DNA from: Halobaculum halobium
GTDB taxonomy: Archaea; Halobacteriota; Halobacteria; Halobacteriales; Haloferacaceae
Direction of reading: 5' to 3'
DNA: 64,000 bases
Assembly: GCF_030127145.1 (NCBI RefSeq)
Contig: NZ_CP126160.1
Location: forward strand, 1-64,000
Shown: one piece after another, positions 1 through 9,668 of the stretch
Layout of the letters: the number at the start of each line of letters is the position of its first letter
Numbering within the stretch: position 1 is the first letter of the stretch
Translations under genes and position numbers: made by a program
The notes under the pieces: model-generated
The model's input: only the letters and a program-made list of their open reading frames with translations
The model's database searches: none
Told to the model about the DNA's origin: nothing

Positions 1-2305
1 CGGACAGTAGAGGTCCGTCTTTCGGTCTGGGTACGTTTCTGAATAGACCTGCTCGTATGTGTCCTTGTCCTCTGCAGGGATTTTACCGCTCTCGACATAC
101 GGAGGATTCGCAACGACGTAATCATATTCGAGATAGTTCTTCACAACGATCCCAAGAGTGACGTCCTCGAACATCTTGAATAACCGACCGTCACCGTGAT
201 CAGACTGTAGTTCAGCCACCAGTTCGAGGAGTTCCTCAACGTACGATTCGAGGAACGACGACAAGGGACCGGCCGCATGATCGAGATACTGCTCCAGCGC
301 CCGATCGAGTGAGGCGATAGTCGCGTCGTATTCCGTGAGCGTTCCCCCTGGCGTGGGTGCATCGACGTGGGCTCGAGTAACGTCGAGCATCGCCTGAAGC
401 ACGCGGAAGTAATCACCGTAGTTGACGACGCCGACTGTCGCCCCGCCTCGTTCTTTCAAGGCGTCGTAGGTCGGAAGGGTCAGCTCACGAGTGAGGAAGT
501 CATCACCATTTTCGCCTGCCTCGCTGTCGGCTGTAAGCGGCAGGTCGATCGGTACTCTGACGTCCGTACTGTCTTCCTGGATCGTGTTGAACGTTTGCTG
601 CCCCTCACCATCGATGTCCGCTCCAGGTCCACTTACCTCGTTTTCGAGCGTGTCTGCCCGAAAGATGGGTAGTCGCCGCAGCGTGAATTCGGGATTCTTG
701 TGTTTTGCCTCGCGATATTGTGGGAGGATAGTGAGCGTGAAGCTGATCTGTGCCATCAGCACCGCAAAGGGGTGAATATCGATCCCCACGATTCGGGGTT
801 CAAGGCAGAGCGAACGGAGTTCTTCCGCCCAGTCAGGGTCAGCCGAGCGGCGTTCGATATCGTCGAGATGTCGCTGTAACGCCTCCGTAAGAAATGTCCC
901 CGACCCACAGGAGGGATCGATCAGTCGTTTGCGGCCAACTCCCTGCTGGTAGCCGACCCGATCCAAAATCAAATCGACGAGTTCTGACGGCGTGTAGAAC
1001 TCACCGAGGGCTTTCCGAGTGTCGGCATCGAAATATCGTTGATATAGCCCGCCGAGAAGGTCAACATTATCGACCTCTGAGAAGTCGAACTTCAGGACCG
1101 CAAAGAACAGTTCTCCGAGAGCCTTGCTGAACGAGTCGCGAACGGCTTCAACTGACGGGTCGACGTCGGTCGCCCCGCTAAGATCGCCGAAACGCGCAGC
1201 ATGCTCCGACTCGGCGATCGTGTCCCGATAGCCGTCAGTCCACCAGACAAACAGATCGTCCTCAAAGAGACTCTCGATCAGCTCATTCCGAAGCTGACCG
1301 AACACCGAATCGATGAGCGAAGGGTACTCAGCAGGGTCAATACTATCCGACCGATCACCGAGGCTGTCAAGTCGACCACGCAACGGATCGTTCTCAAAGA
1401 AGCCGTAGTCGTCACAAACCTTGGCAAGAGAGCCGTGAGAGGAGAGCGAATCCTGTCTCCAGTGAGAACATGAAATCAGCAAGCAAATCCTGGCTGATGT
1501 TGTCCTGAATCTCGTTTTCACCGTCAGGAACGACATACGGGTACCAAGCCCGTGGGACGTTCTTTTTGCTGGGTATATCGGCGTAGCTCTGTCGCCAGAA
1601 TTTGAACGCGCCGCGAACGAACGATTGATCTTGCTCATCGCGAAGTTCCGCTAACAGCGCCATCGTTGCCTCGACTAGTTCACCGAATGACCCCTGCCGA
1701 TCGAATCGAAAAGTATCGAAGAAGAATGTTTGAGCAATCTCTGACTCGAGTCCCAGCTGGTTCGTCGCGATCCATTCCCGGTACTCCTCGACGTGGGCTG
1801 TCGACCCTAACGACCACTCTCCTTTGTCGAGCGCATCGGCGACAGTATCGAGATAATCGACACCGGATGCGTCGCCCATCCCGAAATCGACGACTCGTTC
1901 CATTCCTTCACCATCTCGCTCGTACAGGCGGATGCTTCGACCGTTCGTGAGCACTCCATACTCCGCCTTGAGCGTGGATACATACCCTTCCAGTTGGGAG
2001 GTGTGGTCATTCAGCGACTCAGTCGGTGACTTGAATTCGTAGACTGCAACGACGGCACTACTATCTCGCAGGGTCGTTATATCAGGCCGCGTTCCGTCCT
2101 CGAGTCGTCGTTCTTTCTGGATGTCACCACCGTGTTGTTCGAAACCAAGCGCATCAAAGAACCCACGATCGATGAACGCGTCTTCGACGTCTCCCTCGCT
2201 CATCCGATTATGAACATCACCGGCGATCGTTTCCAGAATGTCACCGAGGTCAGCACCGCTGGCCTCTTGTTCTTCTTCGCTTCCCGACGGATCCCCGGCT
2301 GGCAT
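1..2305 (-). pseudogene. Eco57I/type IIG-like restriction-methyltransferase, frameshifted, cut by left edge
   Basis: The minus strand holds two blocks in different frames. The first (2305 to about 1440) has a nuclease-like N-terminus with the PD-(D/E)XK pattern PDITTL followed by YEFKSP. The second runs from about 1440 to base 1 with no stop and no edge-independent end. It carries the AdoMet-binding motif DPSCGSGTFL (918-889) and the adenine-methyltransferase motif NPPY (108-97). The order nuclease, linker, methyltransferase matches fused Eco57I-type enzymes that cut and methylate DNA. The frame changes near 1440-1425, where LLSRL should run into LAKVCDDYGFF; one extra base or two missing bases explains it. 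ATG 2305 is preferred over an in-frame TTG at 2332. The target-recognition part lies outside the window. It may be a real pseudogene or a base-call error. Confidence 0.8.
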
Positions 2306-2371
2306 ACAGAGGAATTCCACTGCCGTCGTCAAAAAACACTTGTTGTGTAGTTCCTCGCGCCGCGGTGGTTG

Positions 2372-2404
2372 TGTTTGTTGGCACCGTGAATGGGTGCCGG
2401 TGCG
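2372..2404 (+). promoter_or_regulatory. Leader stem-loop element 1
   Basis: T-rich tract 2372-2379, then stem GCACCG (2381-2386) pairing with CGGTGC (2398-2403) around a loop ending ATGGGTGC. It lies 28 bases before the ATG at 2432. The neighbouring gene upstream is divergent, so the T tract cannot simply be the end of an upstream transcript. Confidence 0.6.
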
Positions 2405-2431
2405 TAAAACCGGTCATCGTTACTCGATTCG

Positions 2432-2920
2432 ATGTCAACAAACTGTCTGATCCGGTTCAAAAGTCCGGATCACGGTCAGGTCGCACAGGTGTACAAGCAC
2501 TATGATGGATCTCCGGAGCGCGTGATCAAACGTCTACAGACACTACGCGTAATTCTAATTGCAACAGGATGTGTCCGTGGACCCACCTATGCTGCTGCCC
2601 AGTTCATCACTCTCGAACAATTCCAGCAACTGGCCGATGCCGCTGACAACTGCACGAAGGAGGACGATATGAGTTCGCTGGATTGGCTCACGGACCTCGA
2701 TCAGCCACGCGGACTCCTTGGGTTGGGAGTTCTCGACTCGCGTGATTCGGTGCCTCAGGACGTTGCTTACCTATACGAAGTCGAAGTGCCAAATCTGGGT
2801 AGCCCAACAACGTGGTCGGTTCGAATTAGCTCAAAGCAGTCACTCTCCACCTCGGTTCCCGTCGCTGAGCTATACGAGTCGACGTCTTGGTCACAGACTG
2901 GCGATCTAACTGAATTGTAG
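2432..2920 (+). CDS. Hypothetical protein, paralogue of the 44.7-kb gene
   Basis: A soluble, acidic 162-residue protein of unknown function. By eye it aligns over its full length with the product of 44731-45303. Both begin MST, have an RF pair, a segment YKHYDG or YRHSDG, the block YAAAQF, an LG-G-V turn, and YLYEVEVP or YLYVVELP before a C-terminal SW motif. They are therefore members of one haloarchaeal accessory family. No signal peptide or membrane segment is visible. Both paralogues are preceded by the same type of T-tract and stem-loop leader, which suggests that gene and leader travel and are controlled together. The ATG at 2432 is the first good start after that leader. Confidence 0.75.
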   Translation: MSTNCLIRFKSPDHGQVAQVYKHYDGSPERVIKRLQTLRVILIATGCVRGPTYAAAQFITLEQFQQLADAADNCTKEDDMSSLDWLTDLDQPRGLLGLGVLDSRDSVPQDVAYLYEVEVPNLGSPTTWSVRISSKQSLSTSVPVAELYESTSWSQTGDLTEL

Positions 2921-2941
2921 CACTTCGAAACCGCTTCTTTC

Positions 2942-2980
2942 CCGATAGTCAGTACGCTGGGATTGATTGGTCACTATCGG
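2942..2980. repeat. Inverted repeat CCGATAGT / ACTATCGG
   Basis: Perfect 8-base arms (2942-2949 and 2973-2980) separated by 23 bases, 21 bases after the stop of the preceding gene. Its position and spacing resemble the TTAACCAAC repeats elsewhere, but the arms differ. It may be a 3'-end hairpin. The rest of 2921-3215 shows nothing I can name. Confidence 0.45.
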
Positions 2981-3215
2981 TCCGATCATCCAAAACGAAC
3001 ACCAACTTGATGCAGTTGACAGCGTAGTCGCGAAGCGAGGAATTGCATCAGATGAATCGTCGAGTATTCCAGTATTCTCTCAGCACCTTCTACATTTTAT
3101 TTATCAATATAGAATAATAGGGGTGTTCTGAGTACAGGTGACTGAGTTGCTGGACCAGACCGAAATGGATTCTGTACCGGTAAAATCTCAGTACCTCTGA
3201 CTCGTAGCTCACAGT

Positions 3216-3728
3216 ATGCCCTACTGCCCGAATTGTGGGTGCCAAGTCAAGGCGGTTCACCACTACTGCGGATCCTGTGGCCAAGCACTGTCTGAGATTG
3301 CAGGGTCGGAGAGCGATCCACCAATGGCGGTCGAGAGAGATGGATTCCTGTCACTGCGTTCGCTCTCGTACGTCAATGAACTACTAGGCGGAGAACAGGA
3401 ACTTGACCGAGATTCTGTCTCCTACACACAGCTGTCGCAAGAGGTGAGCGCTGCATTTGCGGATTTCGCTCGTCTGGCAATGGTCAACGATCTCGATCTT
3501 CTTCAGCTCTGGGCGACTGGTTCGAACACGGCTGCATTGAGTAAATCGGTCGATGATATGAACAACAACCAGTTCCAAGAATGGCTTGCTGCGATTGGGC
3601 TGGGGCGAACTCTTCGGATGTACGATGACGCACTACATACGGAGTTCGAGGACGAGTTCAACGACAGACTGCAGAAACTAATCGAGGTCGCAAATGAAGA
3701 ACTCGACGACGGGGAGCTAACGGGGTAG
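3216..3728 (+). CDS. Zinc-ribbon hypothetical protein
   Basis: The 170-residue product opens with a zinc ribbon: CPNCG at residues 4-8 and CGSCG at 18-22, giving two CxxC knuckles that would bind one zinc ion. The remaining 140 residues are acidic and mostly helical in character, with no recognised domain, signal or membrane segment. Small proteins with an N-terminal ribbon and a variable C-terminal part are common in haloarchaea, but the family name does not identify a role. The gene stands alone between the 2.4-kb gene and xseA, on the same strand as both. The start ATG 3216 gives the ribbon at the very N-terminus, as is usual. Confidence 0.75.
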   Translation: MPYCPNCGCQVKAVHHYCGSCGQALSEIAGSESDPPMAVERDGFLSLRSLSYVNELLGGEQELDRDSVSYTQLSQEVSAAFADFARLAMVNDLDLLQLWATGSNTAALSKSVDDMNNNQFQEWLAAIGLGRTLRMYDDALHTEFEDEFNDRLQKLIEVANEELDDGELTG

Positions 3729-3858
3729 TTCTACGCTGCACAAGCGAGATGATCTGTTGATATCTGGGTCGTTCCCTACTACGATTCCCTTGGTGAGGTG
3801 GTATACTCAGCACGAAGATAGCTTTTTGAGGATCTTGTTCAAAAGTTAGTAGACGTGT

Positions 3859-4909
3859 ATGGCGGACGCACCGGATGCTGAACGGCAGGCAGCCGAGCCC
3901 GATGCAGGAGATGTCCTTAGCGTGTCACAGCTGAACGACCGGATCGCGTCGGTCGTCCAGGACACGCCTGCCCTCAACGGCGTCCGCTGTATCGGGGAGG
4001 TCACTGACCTCCACAAAAACAGTACGGCGCTCTACTTCACGCTGACCGACGGCGACGCCGAACTCCCCTGTATGATCTGGGCAAACCGTTACCGGGAGAT
4101 GGATGCCGACCTCGAGGACGGGACCGAAGTCATCCTCGAGGGCGATATCGACTACTGGGTCGAAGGTGGGAAAATCGACCTCAAACCGTGGGAAGTGATC
4201 GTCGTCGGCGACGGCGACCAAGCGGCTGCCGTCGAGCGACTGCGAAGCGAACTCGAAGAGCGTGGCTGGTTCGACGACGAGCAGAAACAGCGACCGCCGG
4301 CGTTCCCGGAGCGGGTCGGTGTCGTGACCTCGCTTCGGGGCGACGCCCGGTACGACATCCAGAACGCGATCCACGGACAGGACCCCACCGTTGACATCCT
4401 GGTGAAGGACGCAACCGTCCAGGGGTCGAACGCGCCGACGTCCATCGCGAACGGCATTCACCATCTCGACCGCTCGGAGGACGTCGACGCCATCATCGTC
4501 GGTCGCGGCGGGGGAGCGATTCGAACCTCAAGCGTTCAACACTGAGCGAGTCGCGGAGGCGATCTTCACCGCCAATACCCCGGTAGTCACCGCCATTGGA
4601 CACACTGATGACCGACTCATCGCGGATCAGGTGGCGGACGTCGCGACGATCACCCCGACCGCCGCGGGCGAGTATATCGTGAACTCCCGCCAAGAGTTCC
4701 TTGCGGGCGAGATCGAGCCGCTGGAGCAACAGCTCGACGCCGCGTACGAGACCTTCCAGCAGGACCACGAACACGAACAGGAGCTCGCCGAAGCAGTCGA
4801 TGAAGCGACCGCACCCGAGGGCCTCCCACCGATTTACTACAAGGTCGCCATCGTAGTGCTGCTGTTGCTGTTGTTGGTCATCACCGGACTTTGGCTGGGG
4901 GTGATCTAA
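3859..4909 (+). pseudogene. xseA: Exonuclease VII large subunit, frameshifted
   Basis: The large subunit of exonuclease VII degrades single-stranded DNA together with XseB. The N-terminal OB-fold (about residues 18-105, with GEVTDL and LYFTLTDG) and the catalytic-domain motifs GVVTS and VGRGGG are in the first frame, which stops at 4545. The family continuation, PVVTAIGH then ADQVADVATITPTAA, is in another frame up to 4909, and ends in a hydrophobic membrane-like tail. Near 4510-4532 two single G deletions, in the run after GGCG and in AAGCG, would exactly restore SDSNLKAFN between GRGGG and TERVAEA. The xseB gene follows after two bases. Two clean homopolymer deletions in one gene look like assembly error. 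Confidence 0.88.
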
Positions 4910-4911
4910 CC

Positions 4912-5115
4912 GTGGCAAACGACTCCGAAATCCACGATCGACTGAGTCGCGTCGAGGAGATCATTGAACAGCTCGACGCGGACGAATGCGACCTCGATGA
5001 AGGTACAGCCCTCCATGAGGAAGGGGAGGAACTCTTGACCGAAGTTCGAGAGATCCTCGACGAGGAAGCGGCGAAGTTGTGGAGCTCGAGTAAGCGAGCT
5101 AGTTCTCGACTTTAA
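4912..5115 (+). CDS. xseB: Exonuclease VII small subunit
   Basis: A 67-residue acidic helical protein starting at GTG 4912, two bases after the xseA stop. Its pattern fits XseB: a short two-helix protein with the core RVEEIIEQLDADECDLDEG followed by ALHEEGEELL, as in family members where L-E-G residues mark the turn. XseB binds the large subunit and is needed for exonuclease VII activity. Being directly behind xseA is the normal arrangement. The stop codon TAA lies inside the left arm of an inverted repeat (5112-5155), which probably marks the 3' end of the transcript or is a protein-binding site. Confidence 0.8.
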   Translation: MANDSEIHDRLSRVEEIIEQLDADECDLDEGTALHEEGEELLTEVREILDEEAAKLWSSSKRASSRL

Positions 5116-5155
5116 CCAACGATCTCCTTATCGCGTCTCCCCCTCTGTTGGTTAA
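5112..5155. repeat. Inverted repeat TTAACCAAC, copy A
   Basis: Arms TTAACCAAC (5112-5120) and GTTGGTTAA (5147-5155), spacer 26 bases. The xseB stop codon is inside the left arm, and a run of five T follows the right arm at 5159-5164. Copy 1 of 7. Confidence 0.8.
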
Positions 5156-5267
5156 GTCCTTTTTCTACGAGGGCAACAAGTAATTTGGTTATAATTTACT
5201 CGACAAACTTGCACCACTTGATAGCCAGAAAGCATTTAGGTATCATCCAACTACCGCGCCCATATGT

Positions 5268-5284
5268 ACCGGGACTGAGCCGGT
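5268..5284. promoter_or_regulatory. Possible operator ACCGG / CCGGT
   Basis: Five-base arms ACCGG (5268-5272) and CCGGT (5280-5284) with a 7-base spacer lie 20 bases before the first gene of the conjugation operon. An A/T-rich stretch GGTTATAATTT lies further upstream (about 5187-5197). A repressor site is a plausible reading, but the arms are short. Confidence 0.3.
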
Positions 5285-5304
5285 GCATACCCATACCCGC
5301 ATGT

Positions 5305-5583
5305 ATGATTACGAGGTCAGTCACCATCGAAGACATCGATGACCTGTACCTGATGTGGAACGACCACATCAACGCCTCCGCCCTCTATCGCCGCGCCCTC
5401 CGCGAGGAAATGGAAGTCCGCGGTGTTGACCCCGATGAACTCCGCGACCTCCTCGAACGGGCCCGCGAGCAGGGCTACACACTCGAAGAGATCGCAGAGG
5501 ACACCAACCGATTCGACGACCTCCAGTCGCTCGTCGAAGAGCAGCAAAGCCAGCCAACGGCTGGAGACGCCACCGATGATTAG
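5305..5583 (+). CDS. Small hypothetical protein, first gene of conjugation operon
   Basis: A 92-residue, highly charged, mostly helical protein of unknown function. An upstream in-frame ATG at 5185 would add 40 residues of unlikely composition (many H, P and I), so ATG 5305, beginning MITRSVTIED, is chosen. The C-terminal half (DELRDLLERAREQGYTLEE then IAEDTNRFDD) looks like a helical DNA-binding or assembly module, but I do not recognise a family. It ends six bases before the pilin-like gene and is followed by an unbroken chain of secretion genes on the same strand. It is therefore likely to be co-transcribed with them, and could be a regulator or accessory factor. Confidence 0.65.
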   Translation: MITRSVTIEDIDDLYLMWNDHINASALYRRALREEMEVRGVDPDELRDLLERAREQGYTLEEIAEDTNRFDDLQSLVEEQQSQPTAGDATDD

Positions 5584-5589
5584 CCCGCT

Positions 5590-6009
5590 ATGTCACAGGA
5601 CCAGACTCCCTCCGACCCTGAGCGTAGCGTCGAAAACCAGTCACCGCTGACCGGGAAGATCCCTCGACAGGCAGCGCTCACTGTCGTCCTCCTGAGCCTG
5701 TTCGCTGTCCAGCCGGTCGCCGCCCAGAGTAACGCGGTCTGTAGCGCAGACAACCTCCCGAGTATGATTGAGGGGTTCTTCCAGCTGACCACCGCGCTGG
5801 GGATCGTCGGCCTCGCCATCGTCTGGCAGGCTGACTCCCTCATCGAGATGTTCACCCTCAATCCCGAGCAAAAGAAGGGCCTCAAGCGCCACAAACGGTC
5901 GGCGATGAAGTCCGCGGTCGTCCTCGTCGTCCTCGGCCCGCTGTACACCGTCGCCGGGTCGATGATGGGCCTCCCGCTGGCGCAGTGCGTCGACCTCGTC
6001 CCCTGGTAA
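5590..6009 (+). CDS. Small membrane protein, VirB2/pilin-like candidate
   Basis: The 139-residue product has a hydrophobic signal-like segment (about residues 27-46, ending PVAAQS) that could be cut after AAQ. It is followed by two further hydrophobic segments (about 62-78 and 103-125) separated by a basic loop (KKGLKRHKR). A small protein with a long leader, two membrane helices and a charged loop is the architecture of VirB2/TrbC pilins of type IV secretion, and it precedes VirB6-, VirB3- and VirB4-like genes here. I infer a pilin or channel subunit from this position and shape; there is no diagnostic motif. Two cysteines (in AVCSADN and AQCVDL) could form a disulfide on the outside. Confidence 0.7.
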   Translation: MSQDQTPSDPERSVENQSPLTGKIPRQAALTVVLLSLFAVQPVAAQSNAVCSADNLPSMIEGFFQLTTALGIVGLAIVWQADSLIEMFTLNPEQKKGLKRHKRSAMKSAVVLVVLGPLYTVAGSMMGLPLAQCVDLVPW

Positions 6010-6037
6010 CCACCCCACAGTCCCCGTTGCGAGCCCC

Positions 6038-7771
6038 ATGAACCATCGAGAGCTCTCCGTGCTCATGGCCGGCTTGCTCGTGACGAGCCTGGTCACGGGT
6101 ATCGTCGCCGCTGACCCGCCACGACCAGGTACGGAGGGGAACGGGCTCACGGAAAACGAGTCGGCAGCGCTGTGGTCACGTGATGCGGACAACTACATCA
6201 CTCAAGAGGAGTACCGCCAGCGCTACGGCGAGGACCGCTCCGCTGTCCATCAAGTCGCGAACGGGACGGACATTACGTTCAAACGGCCGCCCGCGACAGC
6301 GGCGACGTGGACGCGGAACGACTTCGAGGACCTCGACGCCGGCGGCCCAGATACGTCCGTACATCCACCGCATGCAGACCTCGAGGACGGCGTCTTCATC
6401 GAGGATGCTCACGCGACGATCTTCGCGGTCCAGCCCTCTACTCGTGGACACCTCGAGTCCGGTGAAACCCCACTGTACATCGCACCGAATGGGACGATGC
6501 GCGGGTTCGTTGATTACCGCGTTCGCGTCCCCAACGGGAGTTCCTCCGGCAACACGACTATCTCGTGGTCGCTCACGGAGCACGAGATCGAAGAAGTCCG
6601 GTTGAAGAAGAACGGCGAGACCATCGCCGAGCGTGACGGGGCCCATACGCCTGCCCTCGACTACCAGATCGAGGACGACTGGAGTGCGAATCTCACGCTG
6701 GAAGCGGAGATTAGCGTCCGGCTGAAGAAGACCGTCAGAACCGACCTGGGTGACCAGACGGACGTCGACGTTACCTATCGGACGGAAACACGGAACGTCT
6801 CCGATTCAATCGCCGTCGAGATCTACGACCTCTCGGCGTACCCCTACTACGCCGAGTATCCAAACGGCGATGCCGGCGTGGCCATCTTCCAGTCGCGGCC
6901 GTGGCAGGGGTACACGCTCACGGAGGATGGTGAGGCACGGGTCCGTGGCATCTGGCGGTTCTACACCGCTCGGAACACCAACTGGGACACGCTCGTTCGG
7001 TCGAACCGCACGGATAGCGCCACCGTCGAGTCAGACGCGATTCCGGTGTACGTCCACGCCTATCCCTCGCGGATCGGGCCGCGTGCCGAGCCGGTTCGAG
7101 ACGGGCCGGAACTCATCGAGACCTGGGGAACTGACCGTCCGTCTCCGGTCGGGACCATTGGTGAGAACATCAATATCGACATCGTCAACCAGTCGTACAC
7201 GACGACGTACGGCGTCGCTGTTCGAGCCGAGAACGTCGATCGAGAGGCGCTGCACGTTGGGGGAATCGTCCGGGGAGTGAATGCGTCAATCGTCGAGCCG
7301 GACGCCGGCTCCGAGCGACAGCTCCGCCGCAGTAATCTCACTGTCGAGGTCATCCAACAGAATCAGTCGCAAGCCACGCTCAGGGTCGAACTGCGGGACA
7401 ATCAAACTGGTGCGCCGATTGCGCTCGACGATAGCCGTCAGTATCCAATCGGCGGCACCACCCGGAACGGGTACATCACGGTCGCGGATCAGCGCGTCGA
7501 GACCAACGCCTCGGGGGTGGCGATCGTGACCATCGACGAACCGGGCATCTACACGGCTCGGTACCATCCGGGCTCGTGGCTCGGTCACGACCCGGCGTAC
7601 GTGAGCGATACCGCGACGGCCCGCTGGCACCCACTAGGGACGATCGACGGCTGGTTTGCGCTGGTGTTCGAGGTCGGCTGGCAGCTCCTGCCGTTCTTCG
7701 TGATGTTCTACGCTGGCAAGCGCCTCTTGCGAATGCTCGGCCCAGAAGACATCTTCGGACAGAAACCATGA
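6038..7771 (+). CDS. Large exported membrane-anchored protein of the conjugation operon
   Basis: The 577-residue protein begins with a Sec-type signal (hydrophobic residues 8-24, ending IVAADPP) and ends with one membrane helix (about 546-563) and a short basic tail. Between them is a long acidic, Thr- and Asn-rich ectodomain with many N-x-S/T sites (NGT, NTT, NLT, NAS), consistent with a glycosylated cell-surface domain of beta-sandwich type. Such a layout would display the domain outside the cell. The stop overlaps the next gene's ATG (ATGA at 7768), so the two are translationally coupled. A role in mating contact or in the outer part of the secretion channel is an inference from position. 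Confidence 0.75.
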   Translation: MNHRELSVLMAGLLVTSLVTGIVAADPPRPGTEGNGLTENESAALWSRDADNYITQEEYRQRYGEDRSAVHQVANGTDITFKRPPATAATWTRNDFEDLDAGGPDTSVHPPHADLEDGVFIEDAHATIFAVQPSTRGHLESGETPLYIAPNGTMRGFVDYRVRVPNGSSSGNTTISWSLTEHEIEEVRLKKNGETIAERDGAHTPALDYQIEDDWSANLTLEAEISVRLKKTVRTDLGDQTDVDVTYRTETRNVSDSIAVEIYDLSAYPYYAEYPNGDAGVAIFQSRPWQGYTLTEDGEARVRGIWRFYTARNTNWDTLVRSNRTDSATVESDAIPVYVHAYPSRIGPRAEPVRDGPELIETWGTDRPSPVGTIGENINIDIVNQSYTTTYGVAVRAENVDREALHVGGIVRGVNASIVEPDAGSERQLRRSNLTVEVIQQNQSQATLRVELRDNQTGAPIALDDSRQYPIGGTTRNGYITVADQRVETNASGVAIVTIDEPGIYTARYHPGSWLGHDPAYVSDTATARWHPLGTIDGWFALVFEVGWQLLPFFVMFYAGKRLLRMLGPEDIFGQKP

Positions 7772-8598
7772 CTCAGGACAATCCCCACCTCAGTAGACGG
7801 ACCGCCCTCCGAACAGTCGCCGGCGCCTCTCTCGTGAGCATGGCCGGATGCCTCAACAACGGCGATTCCCCGGGTAACGGGAACTCAACACCGTCTGATG
7901 AAGGAGGAGTCATCCAGCAAGTCACTGTAGAGGGGACAGAACTCGTCGTTGAATACTCCTCAGAGGAGGAAGTCGACCAGATCAACCTCGTCCAGCCGAA
8001 TGGGGAACTGTTCGGTCAGCGAGAAACCGCTGCTGGGTCACAGCAGGTCTCTTTCGAGATCGGAACTTCTTACGAGCCTGGAGAATATACTGTTGTGGCT
8101 CTCAGCGGTGAAGAAACGCTAGCTGAGAGTTCCTCACTGATTCAGCCGGAAATTGGAATTCAAGAGGTCGGTCTTTACCGGAATAACCCTGAGAAGCCGT
8201 GGGACGAAGTCTACGGAGATACCGAGACGGATCGGCTAAAGAACGGGGAAGCGTACGTCACCGTCGAAAACACCGGAAGCGGACCAGAAGCGGTTGTTGA
8301 GTTAATTTTCTCCGGTGATGTTCCAAACCCGGTTGAAGATCCCCGAGGTAGCGGGATGTATGAAACCGAGCAGGTGGTGATCTCGCCGGGAGAAACTACC
8401 GACTTGTTCAGTGGTTCGTTCCCGTTTGGGTCCGAATCTGAGGAGGGAATGGGGTGCTCCCCGGACGGGAACAGCGGCCAGTTCACTGTCACAGTCCGAA
8501 CCCAGGTTAGCGGCGACCAGGTGTCGGAATCCTTCGATGTACAGTACTCCGGATCCACGGAGATGAGTGACTGCGAGGTTTCAATCACGGAGGCCTAA
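7768..8598 (+). CDS. Tat-exported lipoprotein
   Basis: ATG 7768 overlaps the previous stop. The 276-residue product has a twin-arginine signal (SRRTALRT, residues 8-15), a short hydrophobic segment and a lipobox SMAGC whose cysteine near residue 26 would be lipid-modified. This is a typical haloarchaeal Tat lipoprotein. The mature part is acidic and begins with a G/N/S-rich linker, followed by beta-rich Ig-like sequence (for example VTVENTGSG). A start further upstream at 7576 in the same frame is rejected because it lies inside the preceding gene and hides the signal. As part of the secretion operon it may be a periplasm-side component of the conjugation apparatus; its exact role is unknown. 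Confidence 0.8.
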   Translation: MTQDNPHLSRRTALRTVAGASLVSMAGCLNNGDSPGNGNSTPSDEGGVIQQVTVEGTELVVEYSSEEEVDQINLVQPNGELFGQRETAAGSQQVSFEIGTSYEPGEYTVVALSGEETLAESSSLIQPEIGIQEVGLYRNNPEKPWDEVYGDTETDRLKNGEAYVTVENTGSGPEAVVELIFSGDVPNPVEDPRGSGMYETEQVVISPGETTDLFSGSFPFGSESEEGMGCSPDGNSGQFTVTVRTQVSGDQVSESFDVQYSGSTEMSDCEVSITEA

Positions 8599-8600
8599 CG

Positions 8601-9662
8601 ATGGTGGACCTGATAGACGTCGTTCTCGAGGGCTTCAAAGACGTCGTCGATTGGTTCATCGGTCTGTTCATGGACGGGCTTCGGTCGGGGTATCAGACGC
8701 TGACCGAAGAGATGTTTGGCACTCCGACTCCCCAGACTGACGGGACGTTCATTTTCGGAGAACCAAGTAACGCCCCTTGGCCAGCAATCCAAGAAGGGCT
8801 CATCGGCGGCGAGATCATGTTGATTTCTCTGCTGCTACTTGTGATGAGCGTTCAGGGACGACACACTATCCGCATCTTCAATATCGGGAGTGCGTACGAG
8901 GCTCGGAAGACCAAGAAGACTGCCTGGGTCGGAGCCTTTCTGATTATTACCTGGTACTGGATTGGAGCGCTCGCGCTCTACCTTGTTGATGGGTTCACGA
9001 TTGCCCTGATGCCGGAGCTGTCCTCGCTGGGCTCTGCTATGTTGCAGTTCATAACGGGGTCGATTACCAACCCCGGTCTTGGTCTCCTCTTTGCTCTTAT
9101 CGGAGGAATTTCGATGTGGGCACTGGAGGCGCTGTTCTACATCCGGCAGATTCTCCTCTACGTCTACCTGTACGGGATGCCCATCGCGTTCGCCGTCGCC
9201 TATGGCAACATTCCTGTCCTCTCTGATGTCGCGATGGGGTTCAGCAAACGGTTCGTCCCATTGGCCATCCTACCCCTGCCTGCGGCGATAGTCCTCAAAG
9301 GATACGACCTACTCTACTCTGGAGGGACGTTGACGCCGGGAACAGCGTTCCTCAAGTACCTCGTCGCGTCTTCACTTCCTCTCGTCGCGCTCTATGTCAC
9401 GTGGAAGACGTTCAAATACGCGACCCCACTCACGGCGAAGGTTCTCGGTGGTGCGACGAAAGGAGCGGCCCTCATCGGCGGTGTCGCCGCTGGAGCCTAC
9501 ATCGGCGGCGCCGGCGTCGCGACGACCGCGGCCCGATGGGGACCGAAGGCCGCAGCGGGACACGCTGTGGCGCAGAAAGCTGCAGCCCGTGGCGCGAACA
9601 GCGACGAAGACGGCGGGACGCCGTCCTACCGACGGACCGAGAACGACCCTGGAGGTTACTAA
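8601..9662 (+). CDS. VirB6/TrbL-like polytopic membrane protein
   Basis: A 353-residue protein with about seven hydrophobic segments (near residues 68-84, 107-127, 132-150, 157-176, 180-200, 212-232 and 250-268), a Gly/Ala-rich region (280-312) and a charged hydrophilic tail. This topology, with an N-terminal amphipathic part and an Ala/Gly-rich C-terminus, is that of VirB6/TrbL channel proteins of type IV secretion systems, which form the inner-membrane conduit for DNA. It starts two bases after the lipoprotein gene and ends six bases before the PrgI/VirB3-like gene, so the genes are one operon. The assignment rests on topology and neighbours, not on a sequence motif. Confidence 0.72.
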   Translation: MVDLIDVVLEGFKDVVDWFIGLFMDGLRSGYQTLTEEMFGTPTPQTDGTFIFGEPSNAPWPAIQEGLIGGEIMLISLLLLVMSVQGRHTIRIFNIGSAYEARKTKKTAWVGAFLIITWYWIGALALYLVDGFTIALMPELSSLGSAMLQFITGSITNPGLGLLFALIGGISMWALEALFYIRQILLYVYLYGMPIAFAVAYGNIPVLSDVAMGFSKRFVPLAILPLPAAIVLKGYDLLYSGGTLTPGTAFLKYLVASSLPLVALYVTWKTFKYATPLTAKVLGGATKGAALIGGVAAGAYIGGAGVATTAARWGPKAAAGHAVAQKAAARGANSDEDGGTPSYRRTENDPGGY

Positions 9663-9668
9663 CAATCC